A stretch of DNA of 64,000 nt, from positions 40,010,420 through 40,074,419 of the forward strand of contig CM073321.1 of the NCBI GenBank assembly GCA_037043015.1, written 5' to 3'. The number at the start of each line of letters is the position of its first letter. Positions within the stretch are counted from its first letter, which is position 1. Below are positions 33,994 to 46,237 of the stretch, piece after piece. The position numbers and the translations under genes are program-made. Below the pieces are notes generated by a model. It saw only the letters and a program-made list of their open reading frames with translations, had not been told where the DNA came from and made no database searches. The stretch is from Bryum argenteum. Lineage: Eukaryota > Streptophyta > Bryopsida > Bryales > Bryaceae.

Positions 33994-35072
33994 CTTTTAG
34001 TCAATCACAGACAAGCTTACAAGATCTCATAACCTAAATCCTCCCTAAGCTTCACAACACACTTCGAAGCTCCAAAATGTACCAAAATCCTAGAAAACAA
34101 AAAGGAGGACACAAGCCAGGCCTTCACTGCACACTTCCAAGCTGCAAATGTACCTAAACCCTAAAAAACAAAGGAGGGGATCATGCCTTCACCTTGCTAG
34201 TGCATTACACAAATTTCTTCAACCTTAAGCCGCACTCCTCACAGCATGCCTGAAGGTGAACCCACTGTCCTCTTGCGATCCTCTTAACAACAATTACACC
34301 TCGCAACTCAAACTCCATCGCTTTGATAAGGAAAATTGAGTAAGTGGAGTGCCAGGAAAGAACAAGTCTGAGACCGTCGCTACACTGAAGGATTGGAAAT
34401 CATCGCCACGATACAACAACTGAAACAAGCGCTACAAAGTATAGAGACAATTTCAAAGAAGCAACAAGTGAAACAAGCGACACAAAGTGGAGAGAGAGAG
34501 GGACTGAAACCCTAAGCTCTGTACGTCGTACACGTGGCTGATCATCTTAGGTCCGTTCCAGTAGCTCGTATTAGAATCAACCAATTTTTGAATCCTAAAT
34601 ACAAGCCACTCTAGATAATCCCAATCAGAACATCTTTAGGTCTGACCCTACTTCCAAATTCTAATTTTGTGACCATGAAAAATGACACTAAAAAATAGCT
34701 TCCTTTCTGACCATTTCAAAGTCCATTTCTATGGACTATAAGGTAGATTACGACATAGTTTTGGGCTAGACAATTACTACTTAGTATGTAACACAACCTA
34801 TGTGAAATTAAATTTCAACCCTTCCCTATTTTATTGAATTCTAGAGTCCTTTAATAAAAAGACATGGACTGTGACAGTCCTTTTGAAGTGAATAATCAAG
34901 TCCTTCATTTGTATAGAAATGGAATTTGTATTAATTAAACGCTATGGTTGTTTCGTACATCAAGCATACAATGCAAAAAAAAGTCCTTTTCATTGCTAGA
35001 ATGTTTTGATAGACTTAAATTCAATGAATTTATTTAAAAGTGTTTGGAACTATGGACTGTGACAGTCTAGTG
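33994..35072. other. AT-rich upstream region of transposase C, candidate CACTA terminus
   Basis: No gene seen. It contains a duplicated 80-bp stretch (34,046-34,190: CACACTTC.AAGCT.CAAATGTACC twice) and several GTCCA/TGGAC words, some as small palindromes (GGACTGTGACAGTCC near 34,867). The right edge reads GGACTGTGACAGTCTAGTG, ending at 35,072; read inversely it starts CACTAGACTGTCACAGTCC, a plausible CACTA-type end directly before locus D. Confidence 0.4.
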
Positions 35073-36052
35073 TAGATCACCATAGAGTGCATTTACCCCC
35101 AAGCAAGAAGCTGGAGTAAATTCCTTACGATGCTGAGGATTGGGACAACTTCGAGCATAAAGAATGTTAATTGCAGTCTCATGATGTCTCTACTTGACAA
35201 GGTTCAGTCATCACCAGGGCAAGAGGATTTTCTTAAACTTCGCACCAATAACTTGGTGAAGAATCCCAGAGACAGTGACCTTCGTGCGAACATCAAGACT
35301 CTCATTCTGTCTTATGCTTCGATCAAAGCGGCTCATGTAGAACAGAGTCGAGAAGACCTCTTCAACCGAACATACAAGTGCCATAGTTTTGATTGGTTCA
35401 GGCGAGATCTTAATTCCTCTATACAATTACAAGTAACCAGATCCTAGATATATGACAGAGATCTCAAGCTAATGATATTCTGTTTCTGCTTCGCTAAAGT
35501 TGAAGGCAAGAGTAAGGCTAGACTGATAGAGGATAAATGACTTATTGGCAATTTTGATGCTTGCGAAGAGTTCAACAAGAAGAAGCGCATCATTTAAGTA
35601 GGAGCGGGAATCATTGTGACGGACCTTGACGGGATGGTGGAAGTCGTGAAGACGGTTCAATCGCGGTCAGCAAGACTTAATTCGCAACCTTGGAACTAAC
35701 ACGTAGTTCACTACATTCTCGAACTAGATGATGATTTCCCCCCAAGCACCATCAGACAATCCTATTGTGCATACATTGTATTTCTCTTCGCCAAGAACCC
35801 CGAATTGCCGAGACGCTCCACCTTCAACGACTGGATAATGACGAAGAAACGTGCTACAATGTCTTCTTTGTTCCCAGCATATCGAGCGAGAATCTGGAAG
35901 AAGGATTTTTTAAGAGTGGCGACTTATTGGAGAGCCGCCCTTGAATCTGAGCATTGCTGCGCAATTGCTCAGCCCTGTCATTAGGGACGGCGTTCTCTTC
36001 GTCAACCTGTATGGTGGTCCCAACATCACAAATATTGCACTGGTAAGTATGT
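35073..36052 (+). pseudogene. Locus D: GGPNIT module, continuation of the GGQHT-type gene
   Basis: Blocks in order: IPYDAEDWDNFEHKE (35.12 kb), ANIKTLILSYASIKAAHVEQ (35.3 kb), CYNVFFVPSISSENLEEGFF (35.86 kb), IRDGVLFVNLYGGPNITNIA (36.0 kb) ending at a GTAAGT donor about 36,042. They match unit A's SPYPNSEWDKL, STILDTYTNV and INVRGGGNVTELG in order. The coding run begins only about 20 bases after 35,072, and the preceding part of the gene is at 21.6-23.7 kb. Several frame changes and TAG/TAA codons are present. Domain function unknown. Confidence 0.5.
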
Positions 36053-36119
36053 AAATCCCATTCCTGGCTACACTAATTTGGTTGTTTTGTTATTTCTCCC
36101 TTGACTTTTATTGTCATAG

Positions 36120-37980
36120 TATGGGGCGATCGACCGATGATCCGTTGTTCATCTTGCTGAGAGAAACAATGCAATTGTATTGGAGTTGGTGGACCAGCCT
36201 GCAATGATTGGTGAGGCCAGTCGTCTTGCAAGATCCATGTGGGATGTCATTGTCAAAGAGGCAAGCGCAGGGACCAACAGACCTCAAGTGCAATCCATTG
36301 GTACTACAGTTGGCGGAAACAATGGCGAGAGTGATCCCGGTGAGGGCGACGATGATGACAGCGACGATGAGGGTGACGACCGCGCTCAAGAAGGCAACGA
36401 CAATAGTGACAATGAGGAGGGCGACGATGAAAATGAAGGCCAGCATCAGGAAGAGACACTTCTTGGTGAAGATGAAGTTGCGGAAGAAGAGACTGCACCG
36501 GTAGAGGCTTCAACTTCTGGCAAGCCTTCAGTGGCACGGACTCTGGAATTTGATTCAAGTGCTCATCACAAAGTTGGTGGTTTTCAGAGGGAATCAAACA
36601 CATTATGACTAAGAACTACTTCGCTATTAGGCATGACATGACGTGCTTAAACGAATGAATTCATATTTCTCATTAATTACATAGTTACCCCCATTTCAAA
36701 GAATTAATCTTGTTGTGCAGGAAGAGATCGTGTATGAGAATGTGTATGTCGGGGATCTTCCTGAGTATGATGCTGATCTCACTGATGCCATCTCTTGGGC
36801 TCACTTGCCAAGCTCCGGGTATTCGGATACAGTATCTTTAGCTAGTAAATATGCGGGGCAGAGTCAGTGTACAAGGATACCGAAAAACATTCTTGCATAT
36901 GATGTCCACCGTTTTCAATCAGTGGGTGACGAGCTAGCTTATTCGGCTTCAATACACGTCAATATCCCCTCAAGAAAGAGGAAGTCTATGAAAATTTCTG
37001 GTAGTTACTCTGCTCCTCGTTTAGTCGTTGCTCGTGTCCACACTTTTGACCGAATCATATGAGCAAGTCCCCCCGACCTGCCTCTACTCGAAGACGCTTC
37101 AATAGCTACTACACATCTCTATGAAGAAAATGCTGAGGATATGGTTCTATTCAAAGCAAACGTTGATGTTTCAGACCAGGTGGGAACAGGTGCACCCGAT
37201 ACTAAAGTTTTGAGATCAGAAGACCCATCGGTGGATTGCCCCATCAAAGCTCCTCTGATAACTGAGTCAGGAAGTCAAGATCTCATACCATGCGACGATG
37301 TTGCGGTCAAGAGAGAACTGGCTTTGGTCCCATGCATGAAAGACTCCTTAGTTGACTTGATTCAGATGAGTCCCTGCCGCAACCTGTCTCCTTTGCGTTT
37401 GGATGGAGGTAGACTCACTGAATACGTGGGCCGTGATGAGGCAATCGTTGCGGACCGTGTCGTCAAGGAGGGTTGCACCTATGATTCTGGAATCGCGAAC
37501 GTTGGCGCCTCGGGGAGTTTAGATTTATTATTGGGGGGTCGCATGATGAATCCTTTGCAGCAGGTTTTGTGTTTAGAATCTCGACCTCAAGCACAAGTGT
37601 CCCTTGTTGTGCTTCAACCAGATACTGATACTAAGTCTTTGGTACTCATCAAATCCTCGGGTACAGATCTTGGTGTAAAGGAGTCCTATGCCTCAATCAC
37701 AGTTGTGCCACCTGCCCCCGAACCATTCTACGGGCCTGATAAGGAACCGTTAGAGATTCTTTCGATTGTCGCATGTTCTACCAAACAATCGAGTGTGGAC
37801 TTAACAAGAAAAACGACGACTGAACTGAATATGGAAGATGAAGGTAGAAAGAATTTGAGAGGTCCTTCGGAAAACCAATCTACGGAATTGGTGGCGTCAA
37901 ATATCATGCGAAAGTCTACAAGACATGTTATTCAAGAGGTAATTGATGTCAAGAGCCAATTAATTTGCACGCGCTGTTGA
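36120..37980 (+). pseudogene. Locus D linker exons (acidic low-complexity)
   Basis: The first exon runs to 36,608: AIDR, TGA, then SVVHLAERNNAIVLELVDQP and a strongly acidic tail (GEGDDDDSDDEGDD). The second exon (36,715-37,980) starts EEIVYENVYVGDLPEYDADL, passes TGA at 37,060-37,062 and stays in frame to 37,980 (PSVDCPIKAPLITESG; DEAIVADRVVKEG). No known domain. It occupies the same place, between the GGxN[VI]T module and the HAD pair, as the proline-rich exon of unit A, but the sequence is not obviously related, as is usual for fast-evolving linkers. Confidence 0.45.
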
Positions 37981-38389
37981 AGCGTCCCTTGAAGTTGTAT
38001 CCATGACCCCCTCTTTGTCTTGCTATTCAGAACATGATGTCTCTAAATGCATTGTGTTTCCTAAGGCTGTTAAACGTCTGTTTCTGCAATAAACGTATTA
38101 TACTGGTTATCAAGTCAAGCAAAGACCTGATGTAAATGTCCTATCGCTTGATCGCTCTGTATCATGCGCTAGACCAAGTGTGGTTAGTCTTGTGGAGCAG
38201 TTAAAGTGTGTATTGATAATAAGGGTACGTAGGTTATTTTTGCATACCTCTATTCAAGTTAGATATCTTTTTCTTCTCTGAACATGCTATAAATTGTATT
38301 ATGTCCTACCGGCGTTAAAGTCGTGATAAGCGACACTACATTTCTTCCTCTAACTTATTAGATGATTTATTGTAGAGAGTCTCTCAACT

Positions 38390-39010
38390 GCGCTCGAAAA
38401 GCCCAAAATATTGGAAGAAAAAGCCAAGGTACTACCACTGCGATACGTAGTTGTGTTTGACCTGAATGGGTTGCTCTGTTGGAGGGGTGAATATCTTAAA
38501 AGGGGAGGGAGGCCTGTATCTCCAAGACCGGGCTGTACAGAGCTTCTGAATTTTGTTTATACGAATGCATCTATGGTCATTTGGAGTTCCGCCACCATGA
38601 GAATGTAAAAGACATGGTCAACAAAGTCACGAATAGTTGCTAGTTCCGACCAGATGCAATTTTGCTTCTGTCTCAAGAGGACTTTTCGCCTTTGAGATTC
38701 TTGGTGTCACCTAATAATTCCCTCTTGCTTAAGGATTTCCGTATCGTCCAGCGTCGTCTTTCTTTAAAATTCCACTGATCGTATGCTCTTAATTGACGAC
38801 ACTCCGCTGAAGTGCATTTTGAATGACAATCACTCGGCGATACACCCTCCTTCTTGGACAGGAAGTCCGGATACCTTCTTGCTTTCCGTCCCTGAGCTCT
38901 GGCTACAAAGACTTTTTCATTCGGGTCTCTGAGTTTATGAGTTTTTTGTGAACAACCCGCTTGAGGGTGGTCTACCGCCAGCGTGTGAGGAGGATTCTCG
39001 AAAAGTCCTC
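38390..39010 (+). pseudogene. Locus D HAD/FCP1-like module 1 (DLNGLL type)
   Basis: LRYVVVFDLNGLLCWRGEYL (motif I), SPRPGCTELLNFV, MVIWSSATM (38.58 kb), then in a shifted frame ENVKDMVNKV and FLVSPNNSLLLKDFRIVQRR, then MLLIDDTPLKCILND (38.79 kb). This is the complete FCP1/NIF-type HAD order, including the KD[LF] motif before motif III. Motif I again has Asn for the second Asp, as in unit A. At least two frame changes break it. Confidence 0.7.
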
Positions 39011-39234
39011 AACACTTTATAGTTATCATACAAAAGGTTTCACTTTTTTTGACTTCACCCTTTTCTTATCCATTTCTTAATATTGTCTTTCTTTCGTTGT
39101 TATGCGTTCATTTTAATGGCCATGGATTATGGGTATCTGTCCTTAAAGCATGAGGGAATCCCCCAATATTCCTCCTCTATTTGTAACTCTAATCTCGTTT
39201 GCCAACATTTTCTGAATGTGTCGTATTTATGCAG

Positions 39235-39800
39235 AATGTGATTGTGTTCTGAGTCAATGGTGTCCTTTGCTTTGAGGATTACGGAGGATGTAACCTAGCT
39301 CACTTCGACTTAAAGACAATCCGTCGACGGCTCTTTTGGATTCTCCTTAAGTATGTTCATGTTGTCATCTGGTCTTCTATGCCTATAGGACGACTACATT
39401 TTGTTATTGGGTAATAGTTCCCCACGACATTCGATCAAAGCTATTATTCGTCTATGGAAGGAATAAGTGCCACAATCCGGACTGGTACCTTTACTACCAG
39501 AAATTGATGCTCCGCTTAACGAAAGATCACCCGACTTGGAGAGTTTGCCGTCCCGAGCGTATACTAATGGTTGATGATTGCCAATGGAGGAATAGACAGA
39601 ATGGTGATTTATGCTGTTACTTCCCGAAGTCTTGGAAGGAGGAGCTGGACTTTCCTAATTCTTGGAACGTCATCCCTAATACCTCCACGATGTTGTTGCC
39701 CTTTATATTGCCTCTTTGTTCTTATCAAAGTGTTAGCCGGTTCCTCACCAAGTCTCAGATGGATGGAAAGTTTTGTCGCCAGCTTCTGCGAGCTTAGACA
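39235..39800 (+). pseudogene. Locus D HAD/FCP1-like module 2
   Basis: VNGVLCFEDYGGCNLAHFDL, then LKYVHVVIWSSMPIGRL, and after a gap RPERILMVDDCQWRNRQNG near 39.56 kb. It is tandem to module 1, as in unit A (4.93-5.54 kb). The position before VNG reads TGA where motif I Asp is expected. The open frame ends at about 39,797. Decayed. Confidence 0.6.
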
Positions 39801-40534
39801 CCAATTGTAGTGTACAGGAGTAGATAGAATTGAAGATCTTCGCAATCCTTTTACGACCACATTGTTGTTGAGGATTGAATCGGTGGATCTCCCCATTGAT
39901 ACTTCTTCCATGGATGTATTCAAGAATGTTCTGAACATGCATAGATCATTGCCTTTCAAGTCCATGTTGGGATGAATTCACACAGTCGTTCAAAATTCCA
40001 ATTGAAAATTACTTGCCCGGGTCTATTGAGGTTATCACTCTTGTTGAATTGCCTCGGATTTTCTATTGTTTTACAGGCTTTGCTCATCTTATTCAATCAA
40101 CATTGCTTTAGATTGTATACTACCTATCACAAAATTATCATCGGTGATGCTGTAAACAAAATCAATACGTAGACCATGACATTCTGTTTTTCTTGGTGTA
40201 TTTTGTATTTTTCATATTCGTTTTGTATGCAATTAATTCTTCTGTCATCTTCTGTGTTGATGATGGAGATCTCTCCCGATCCCTAGACACCATTCTCAGT
40301 CCATAAATCACGTCAAAGTCCATATATACTTAAATAATGCATTCATGTGAATATAACACTGAGCCGTCATTTGCGTGTACACAATCCTAGTCCCGAACTA
40401 AAGGCTTTTAATCGGCCCTAATACGACTAAACAAAGTCATATTCTACGTAAGCCTAAATATCATGACCAACATCATCACACACAATATGACTCCATAGAG
40501 TCATATTCCACCATAGTCTCAAAACGTGACAGGC
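39800..40534 (+). other. No gene; left flank of the chromovirus with TATGACTC palindromes
   Basis: From about 40,390 it contains short dyads such as ATATGACTCCATAGAGTCAT that recur on the other side of the LTR element (46,850), so the LTR element sits in an older repeat, probably a CACTA-type terminal region. Confidence 0.5.
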
Positions 40535-41021
40535 TGTCACGGACATACACAAGAAGTTTCTAGAAGGTTCTTCTAAAATATTCTCTGAAGATTCCCTAAA
40601 AGATTCCTCGAAGATTCCTTGAAGATTCCCTGTGTCACGGCCACGTACTAGGTAGACAACTTAGGAAGGTTCTAGAAGGTTCTAGAAGCTTCCGGAAACT
40701 TCTGGAAGTTCCTGGAAGTCTCTGGAAGTTTTTGGAAGGTCCTTGAAGTTTCCGGAAGGCCCTGGAAGCTTCTGGAAGGTCTTGGAAGTTCTTGGAAGGT
40801 CCTAGAAGGTCCTAGGTTGAGGAAGGTTCTGGAGAACCTTCTTCTTAGCTAGTATATATAGGAGTCGAGGCTGAGGGCAACCTCAGTCTCGACAACGCAT
40901 CTCTTGGAGCTCTAGCTCATCTCTCTTGTTGTTGTTCGTGTACTCTTCTTGTTAATTCAAGCTCCTGTCAGTTCTTGTTAGTTTCCACATATTCTTATCA
41001 TCTGTTTCCGTGTCCCTGACA
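40535..41021 (+). repeat. 5' LTR of the chromovirus
   Basis: 487 bp, TG..CA ends. It has many TTCTGGAAG/TTCTAGAAGG-like iterations and a TATA box (AGTATATATAGG near 40,850) about 30 bp before GAGGCTGAGGGCAACC, a plausible transcription start. Confidence 0.92.
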
Positions 41022-44000
41022 GTTTGTCGAGACTACCTTCTCACAAATATCAGAGTTAGTCCCTTCTTGTTAGAGAGTGGATTACCCCTCTTCTCGAAGG
41101 TATGCTAGTGTTTTAGAGGTTGCGGATTACCCTCCTCTAAACCAATATTGTTCTCTTGTCAAATTTTTTCTTTTCTTTCGTAGATTTAATCAAAGATCAA
41201 CACGTTAGTATGGCTGAAAATTTGGAATCCAAATTGGACGCCATCATGAGTGCTCTTGCTGCATTATCACATAGACAAGCGGAGATAGAAGGAGCCATGG
41301 CAAGACTTCACAATGACGGAGCATCCGGGATAACATCATCCAGGATTCACCAGTCTCAAGCAACTACACCGGAGGAGGCGACTACACCTTTGGTTCAACA
41401 AAACCCAATGATTCAACAACGGAAGGAGCCTAGAGTTAGTCTTCCTGACAAGTTCGACGGAACGCGTTCCAAGTTTCGAGGTTTTGTCAACGAAATCAAG
41501 TTGATAACAGTTTTACAGCCTGAACAATATCCGACGGAGGAGGCGCGTATTGGACTTGTTGGAACTCTGCTTACAGGGCAAGCTTTGTCGTGGTTTGCCC
41601 CCTTGTTCGAGAAACGATCGCCAATTCTGAGCAACTTTGAGACGTTCTTGGAGGCATTTGCAGAAGCATTTGGCGAACATGACAAGGTCCGATGGGCTAC
41701 AACAAAGATCCGATCACTACGACAAGGAATGCGCTCTGCATCAGTCTACGCATCGGATTTTAGACAACTGGCTAGTGACATCAACTGGGGCGAAGAAGCA
41801 TTGGTGAGTCAGTTTTATTGGGGTTTGAGGGATGATGTGAAGGACCTACTTTTATCTCTTCCTGATCCGCAAACGCTCAACGAAGCCATTAACCAAGCTA
41901 TAAAGTGCGACAACCGTTTATTCCAGCGTCGTCAAGACCAGCGCCCAAAATACCAAACGAGTCGCTACACCACGAGATGGTTGGCAAACAATTTGAGTTC
42001 TCATTCGGAGGCAGAAGCCATGCAAATCGACGCGGCACGTGTCAGAGCTCTTACTCCAGAAGAGAAGAAACGGCGTATGGAAGAAGGACTCTCTTTGTAC
42101 TGCGGAGAAGAAGGCCACAAGGTTGGAAATTGCCCCAAGAAGCAGAACCGGCGCATTGTTAAGACTAGGAGTGCGGATCCCGGAAAACGACGATGCCCAG
42201 CTACAGTAGGAACCATGCGGCTGGACGATTCAATGCCACAACAACAATCAGGTTCCTCTCTCTCTGTCCAACCTGCCCGTTGTTTTACAATTCCCTTGTC
42301 TCTTGGTCCTCAAAAACACAAAACTTTAGCTCTATTAGATTCGGGAGCATCTACTTGTTTTTTAGATGAAGAATTTGCTAAGCGCCACAAGATTCGTCTA
42401 GTACAGAAGTCCAAACCTGTTTATGTAGAGGTAATAGATGGACGACCTTTATTGTCTGGCAGTGTCACCCATGAATCAGTACCTATAGAGGTGGCGTTTA
42501 AGGGCCATAGTAGTTACGTCGTTTTTAATGTCATTAGAACCCCGTCAAACCCTGTCATCCTAGGTCTCTCTTGGTTAGAACAACATAACCCTACCATAGA
42601 TTGGAAGTTGCGGAAAATGACTTTTTCCAAAGAACATTCCAAGAGCCAACCTAGTAGACATCCCAAGATAGGGAAACCATTGTTTATTGGAGCAAGGGCG
42701 TTCGTACGATCATCCAAAGAAGCAGCACCCTTTGTCATCTATACAGTCCCAACTAGCACGGAGAAGAGTTCGACGGCAAGCATACCAGAGCAATACAAAG
42801 ATTTTGAGGACGTGTTTCTGAAGAAGAACGCGGACATACTACCGGAGCATCGGCCATACGATCGTATGCCATAGACCGCGCAAGAAGGAGCACAACCGCC
42901 TTTTGGCCCAATCTACAATCTCTCTCAAACGGAGTTAGCGGAGCTGCGAAAGTACATTGACGAGAATCTAGCGAAGAACTTCATTCGTCATTCAAAGTCG
43001 CCAGCTGGGGCACCGATCTTGTTTGTAAAGAAGAAGGATGGCTCCTTACGAATGTGCGTGGACTATCGAGGCCTCAACAAGGTAACTAAGAAAAATCGTT
43101 ACCCGTTACCCTTGATTTCTGGTCTCTTGGAGCAGCTCGGGCGTGCAAAGATCTTTACAAAAATTGATCTGAGGGGAGCTTACAACCTCGTACGGGAGCT
43201 TACAACCTCGTACGGATCAAGGAAGGAGACGAGTGGAAGACAGCGTTCCGTACAAGGTATGGCCATTTTGAATATAATGTCATGCCTTTTGGCCTTACCA
43301 ATGCTCATTTGTTTTCCAACACATGATGAATGACATCTTTCGGGAGCACCTTGACGACTTTGTTGTCATCTATCTGGATGACATCCTGATATTTTCCAAA
43401 AACGAAGAAGAGCACGAGAAGCACGTTCGTTTGGTCCTCGAGAAACTACGAGAACGAGGACTCTACGCCAAGTTGGAGAAGTGCCTATTCCACCAAACCG
43501 AGATGGAGTTTTTAGGGTTCATTGCAACTACAGACGGCTTGAAGATGGACCCTAAGAAGGTGGAAGCAATTGTATCATGAGAGGTTCCGAAGACGGTTAG
43601 AGAAGTACAATGTTTTCTTGGATTTGCTAACTTCTATCGAATCTTCATCAAGAATTATTCTCGAGTCATTTGCTCCACTCACTCGGTTGACTTGTAAGGA
43701 CAAGCTCGAATGGGGACCTCAAGCAGAAAAGGCATTCCAAGACCTCAAGATGACATTTATCACGGCTCCAATCTTGGTACATCCTGACTTTACAAAGGCC
43801 TTCTATTTGGAGACCGATGCTTTGATTTTGCTTTGGGAGCCGTACTTTCGCGAGATGGACGTGGGACGGAAGCTTCATCCAGTGGCGTTCTATTCTCGAA
43901 AGTTTTCTGCTGCTGAAATCAATTATGAAATCCACGATAAGGAACTTCTTGCCATAGTAGATTCCTTCCAAGAGTGGCGACACTTTCTCGAAGGCGGCTG

Positions 44001-46237
44001 ACATCCAGTGACCGTATACACGGATCACAAGAATTTGGAGTACTTTATGTCGGCTCGAGTCTTGAATCGACGTCAAGCTCGGTGGAATATGTCGTTGTCA
44101 CGATTTGACTTTGTTATTACCTATCGGCCTGGGAAGCAACAAGGACTATCCGATGCCTTATCGAGGAGATCGTATTCGCGCCTAAAATTTGGAGAAGCGG
44201 CGTTTGATCAACAATGCACCACATTGCTAAAACCGAGCATTTTAGAATTTGCGCTACTGTCATGCCAATTGATACGGACTTTCTTAACCAGATACGTACT
44301 GCGACAATTGAAAATTCTGTAGCTCTCGAGATCAAGAAGCGTGCTGATAATGACAAGTTCAAGGTGGAGGGAGATCTTTTGTACTTTGAAGAGCGACTGT
44401 ATATTCCTAAGGGACGAACACGACTTCGAGTCCTCCAATCACGCCATGACTTTCCAGCTGCAGGACATTTTGGATACAACAAGACATTGGAGCTTATTTT
44501 TGAGACTTACGGTGGCCCCAAATGTGGAAGGATGTGAAGGAGTTTGTTCTCTCTTGTGATATTTGTTCAAGGTCGAAGAACCCTCGGCATCGCCCCTATG
44601 GACTTTTGCAGCCATTGCCTATCCCGCATCGACCATGGTCTTCAGTTTCCATGGATTTCATTACGGACTGCCGCCTTCAAACTCGTTTGACAAAGATCTT
44701 TGTTGTGGTAGATCGGCCGACGAAGATGGCGCATTTTGTTCCTTTCAAGAAGACATCGTCGGCGAAGATCTGACAAGACTCTTTCTTGATAATGTATATC
44801 GTTATCACGGCTTGCGAGATGATATTGTGTCGGATCGCGGAACCCGATTCGTCTCAAGTTCGAAATCTCTATTTGAGATATTGAAGGTGGATATCAAGCT
44901 TTCTTGGCATTTCATCCTCAAACCGACGGACAGACGGAACGGGTGAATCAAGTATTGGAAAGATCTACGTTGCACCATCAACTATCAATGAAGACGATTG
45001 GATCAGTATCTACCGCTTGCCGAGTTCGCCTACAACAACACTATTCATGCGTCGACCCAACAAACACCATTCTTTGCCAACTACGGATACCACCCGAAGC
45101 TTGATTTATGGAATTGATGGCCAATAACAACCAAAAAGAAAGAAGATTTTGCGAAGCGGCCTATCGGAACTTCAAGCAACACCGAGACTTCAATTGCAAA
45201 CCGCCCAAGAATTGTACAAGGCGTCCATGAGATAAATTTCGGAATGAGGCACCTACTTTCAAGATCGGAGATAAAGTATGGCTGCTTCGACGGAATATCA
45301 AGACCAAGCGGCCGTGTGATAAGTTGGACTATCGAAGATTGGGACCATTTGCCATCCAGAAACAAATCAATCCAGTGGCGTATCGGTTGGAGTTACCAGC
45401 TACTATGAAGGTACATCCGGTCTTCCACGCGTGTCTTTATTGGAACCTTATCGAGAGTCGACTTTTCCGGGAAGAGTGCGAGGGCCGCCACCTAGTATCG
45501 AAATTGAGAACCACGAGGAATATGAGGTGGATAAGGTCTTTGGATTTACGGCGCGTGAAGGGAAACTTGGAGTATTTTGTGCATTGGAGCGGATACGACA
45601 TCAATGAAAAAGAACGTGGGAACATGCCGAAAATCTTGTAAATGCGCCGGAAAAGGTACAGGAATTTCATCAACGATATCCTCATAAACCTAAGCCTTTC
45701 CGACGATAACTTCTCTCTGACGCTTGCCCACTCAGGAGAATAAAAGGGGGAGAGTGAACACAACCTTGATTCACATTTGATTTACATATTTTGTTCTAGA
45801 TAGAATTTCTCTATAGTCATAGTTTGGTTTTTAGTCATGGATAGTCGAGAGATAGATAGCATACCAGTTATGCCATCTCAACCAACCAACTCTCGGCGAC
45901 CCCAGAGATGAAGAACCGCCACGCCACGACGCCGACGGAGGATTCCGAGCAATCGATCGCTGGTGATTGTATTTGAGGTCGAGCCCGCTTTCAATGGTCT
46001 GCCAGAAGGTGTGTTTGCAGGACAATTCCATAACGAAGACACAGAAGTTCACGCTTGGTCAGAAGTGGAAGGCGTCGGCCACTATCGTTGGCTTCAAGGA
46101 CCGATGAACCACTTGCCTCGTGAACAACAATTGGAGTTTATTGCAGATGTCATGCGGCAGATTTTCATTTTCCTGCGTTGGTATTGACTAACAACAACGT
46201 TGCTTCTCGGAGACCTCGAAGCTAGAAGGGGAGGTGA

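Noticed and set aside
38330-38345. Left CACTA terminus matching the end at 47,188 (CACTACATTTC)
   Set aside because: Only the first six bases match and the string lies inside the HAD gene region; no subterminal words nearby.
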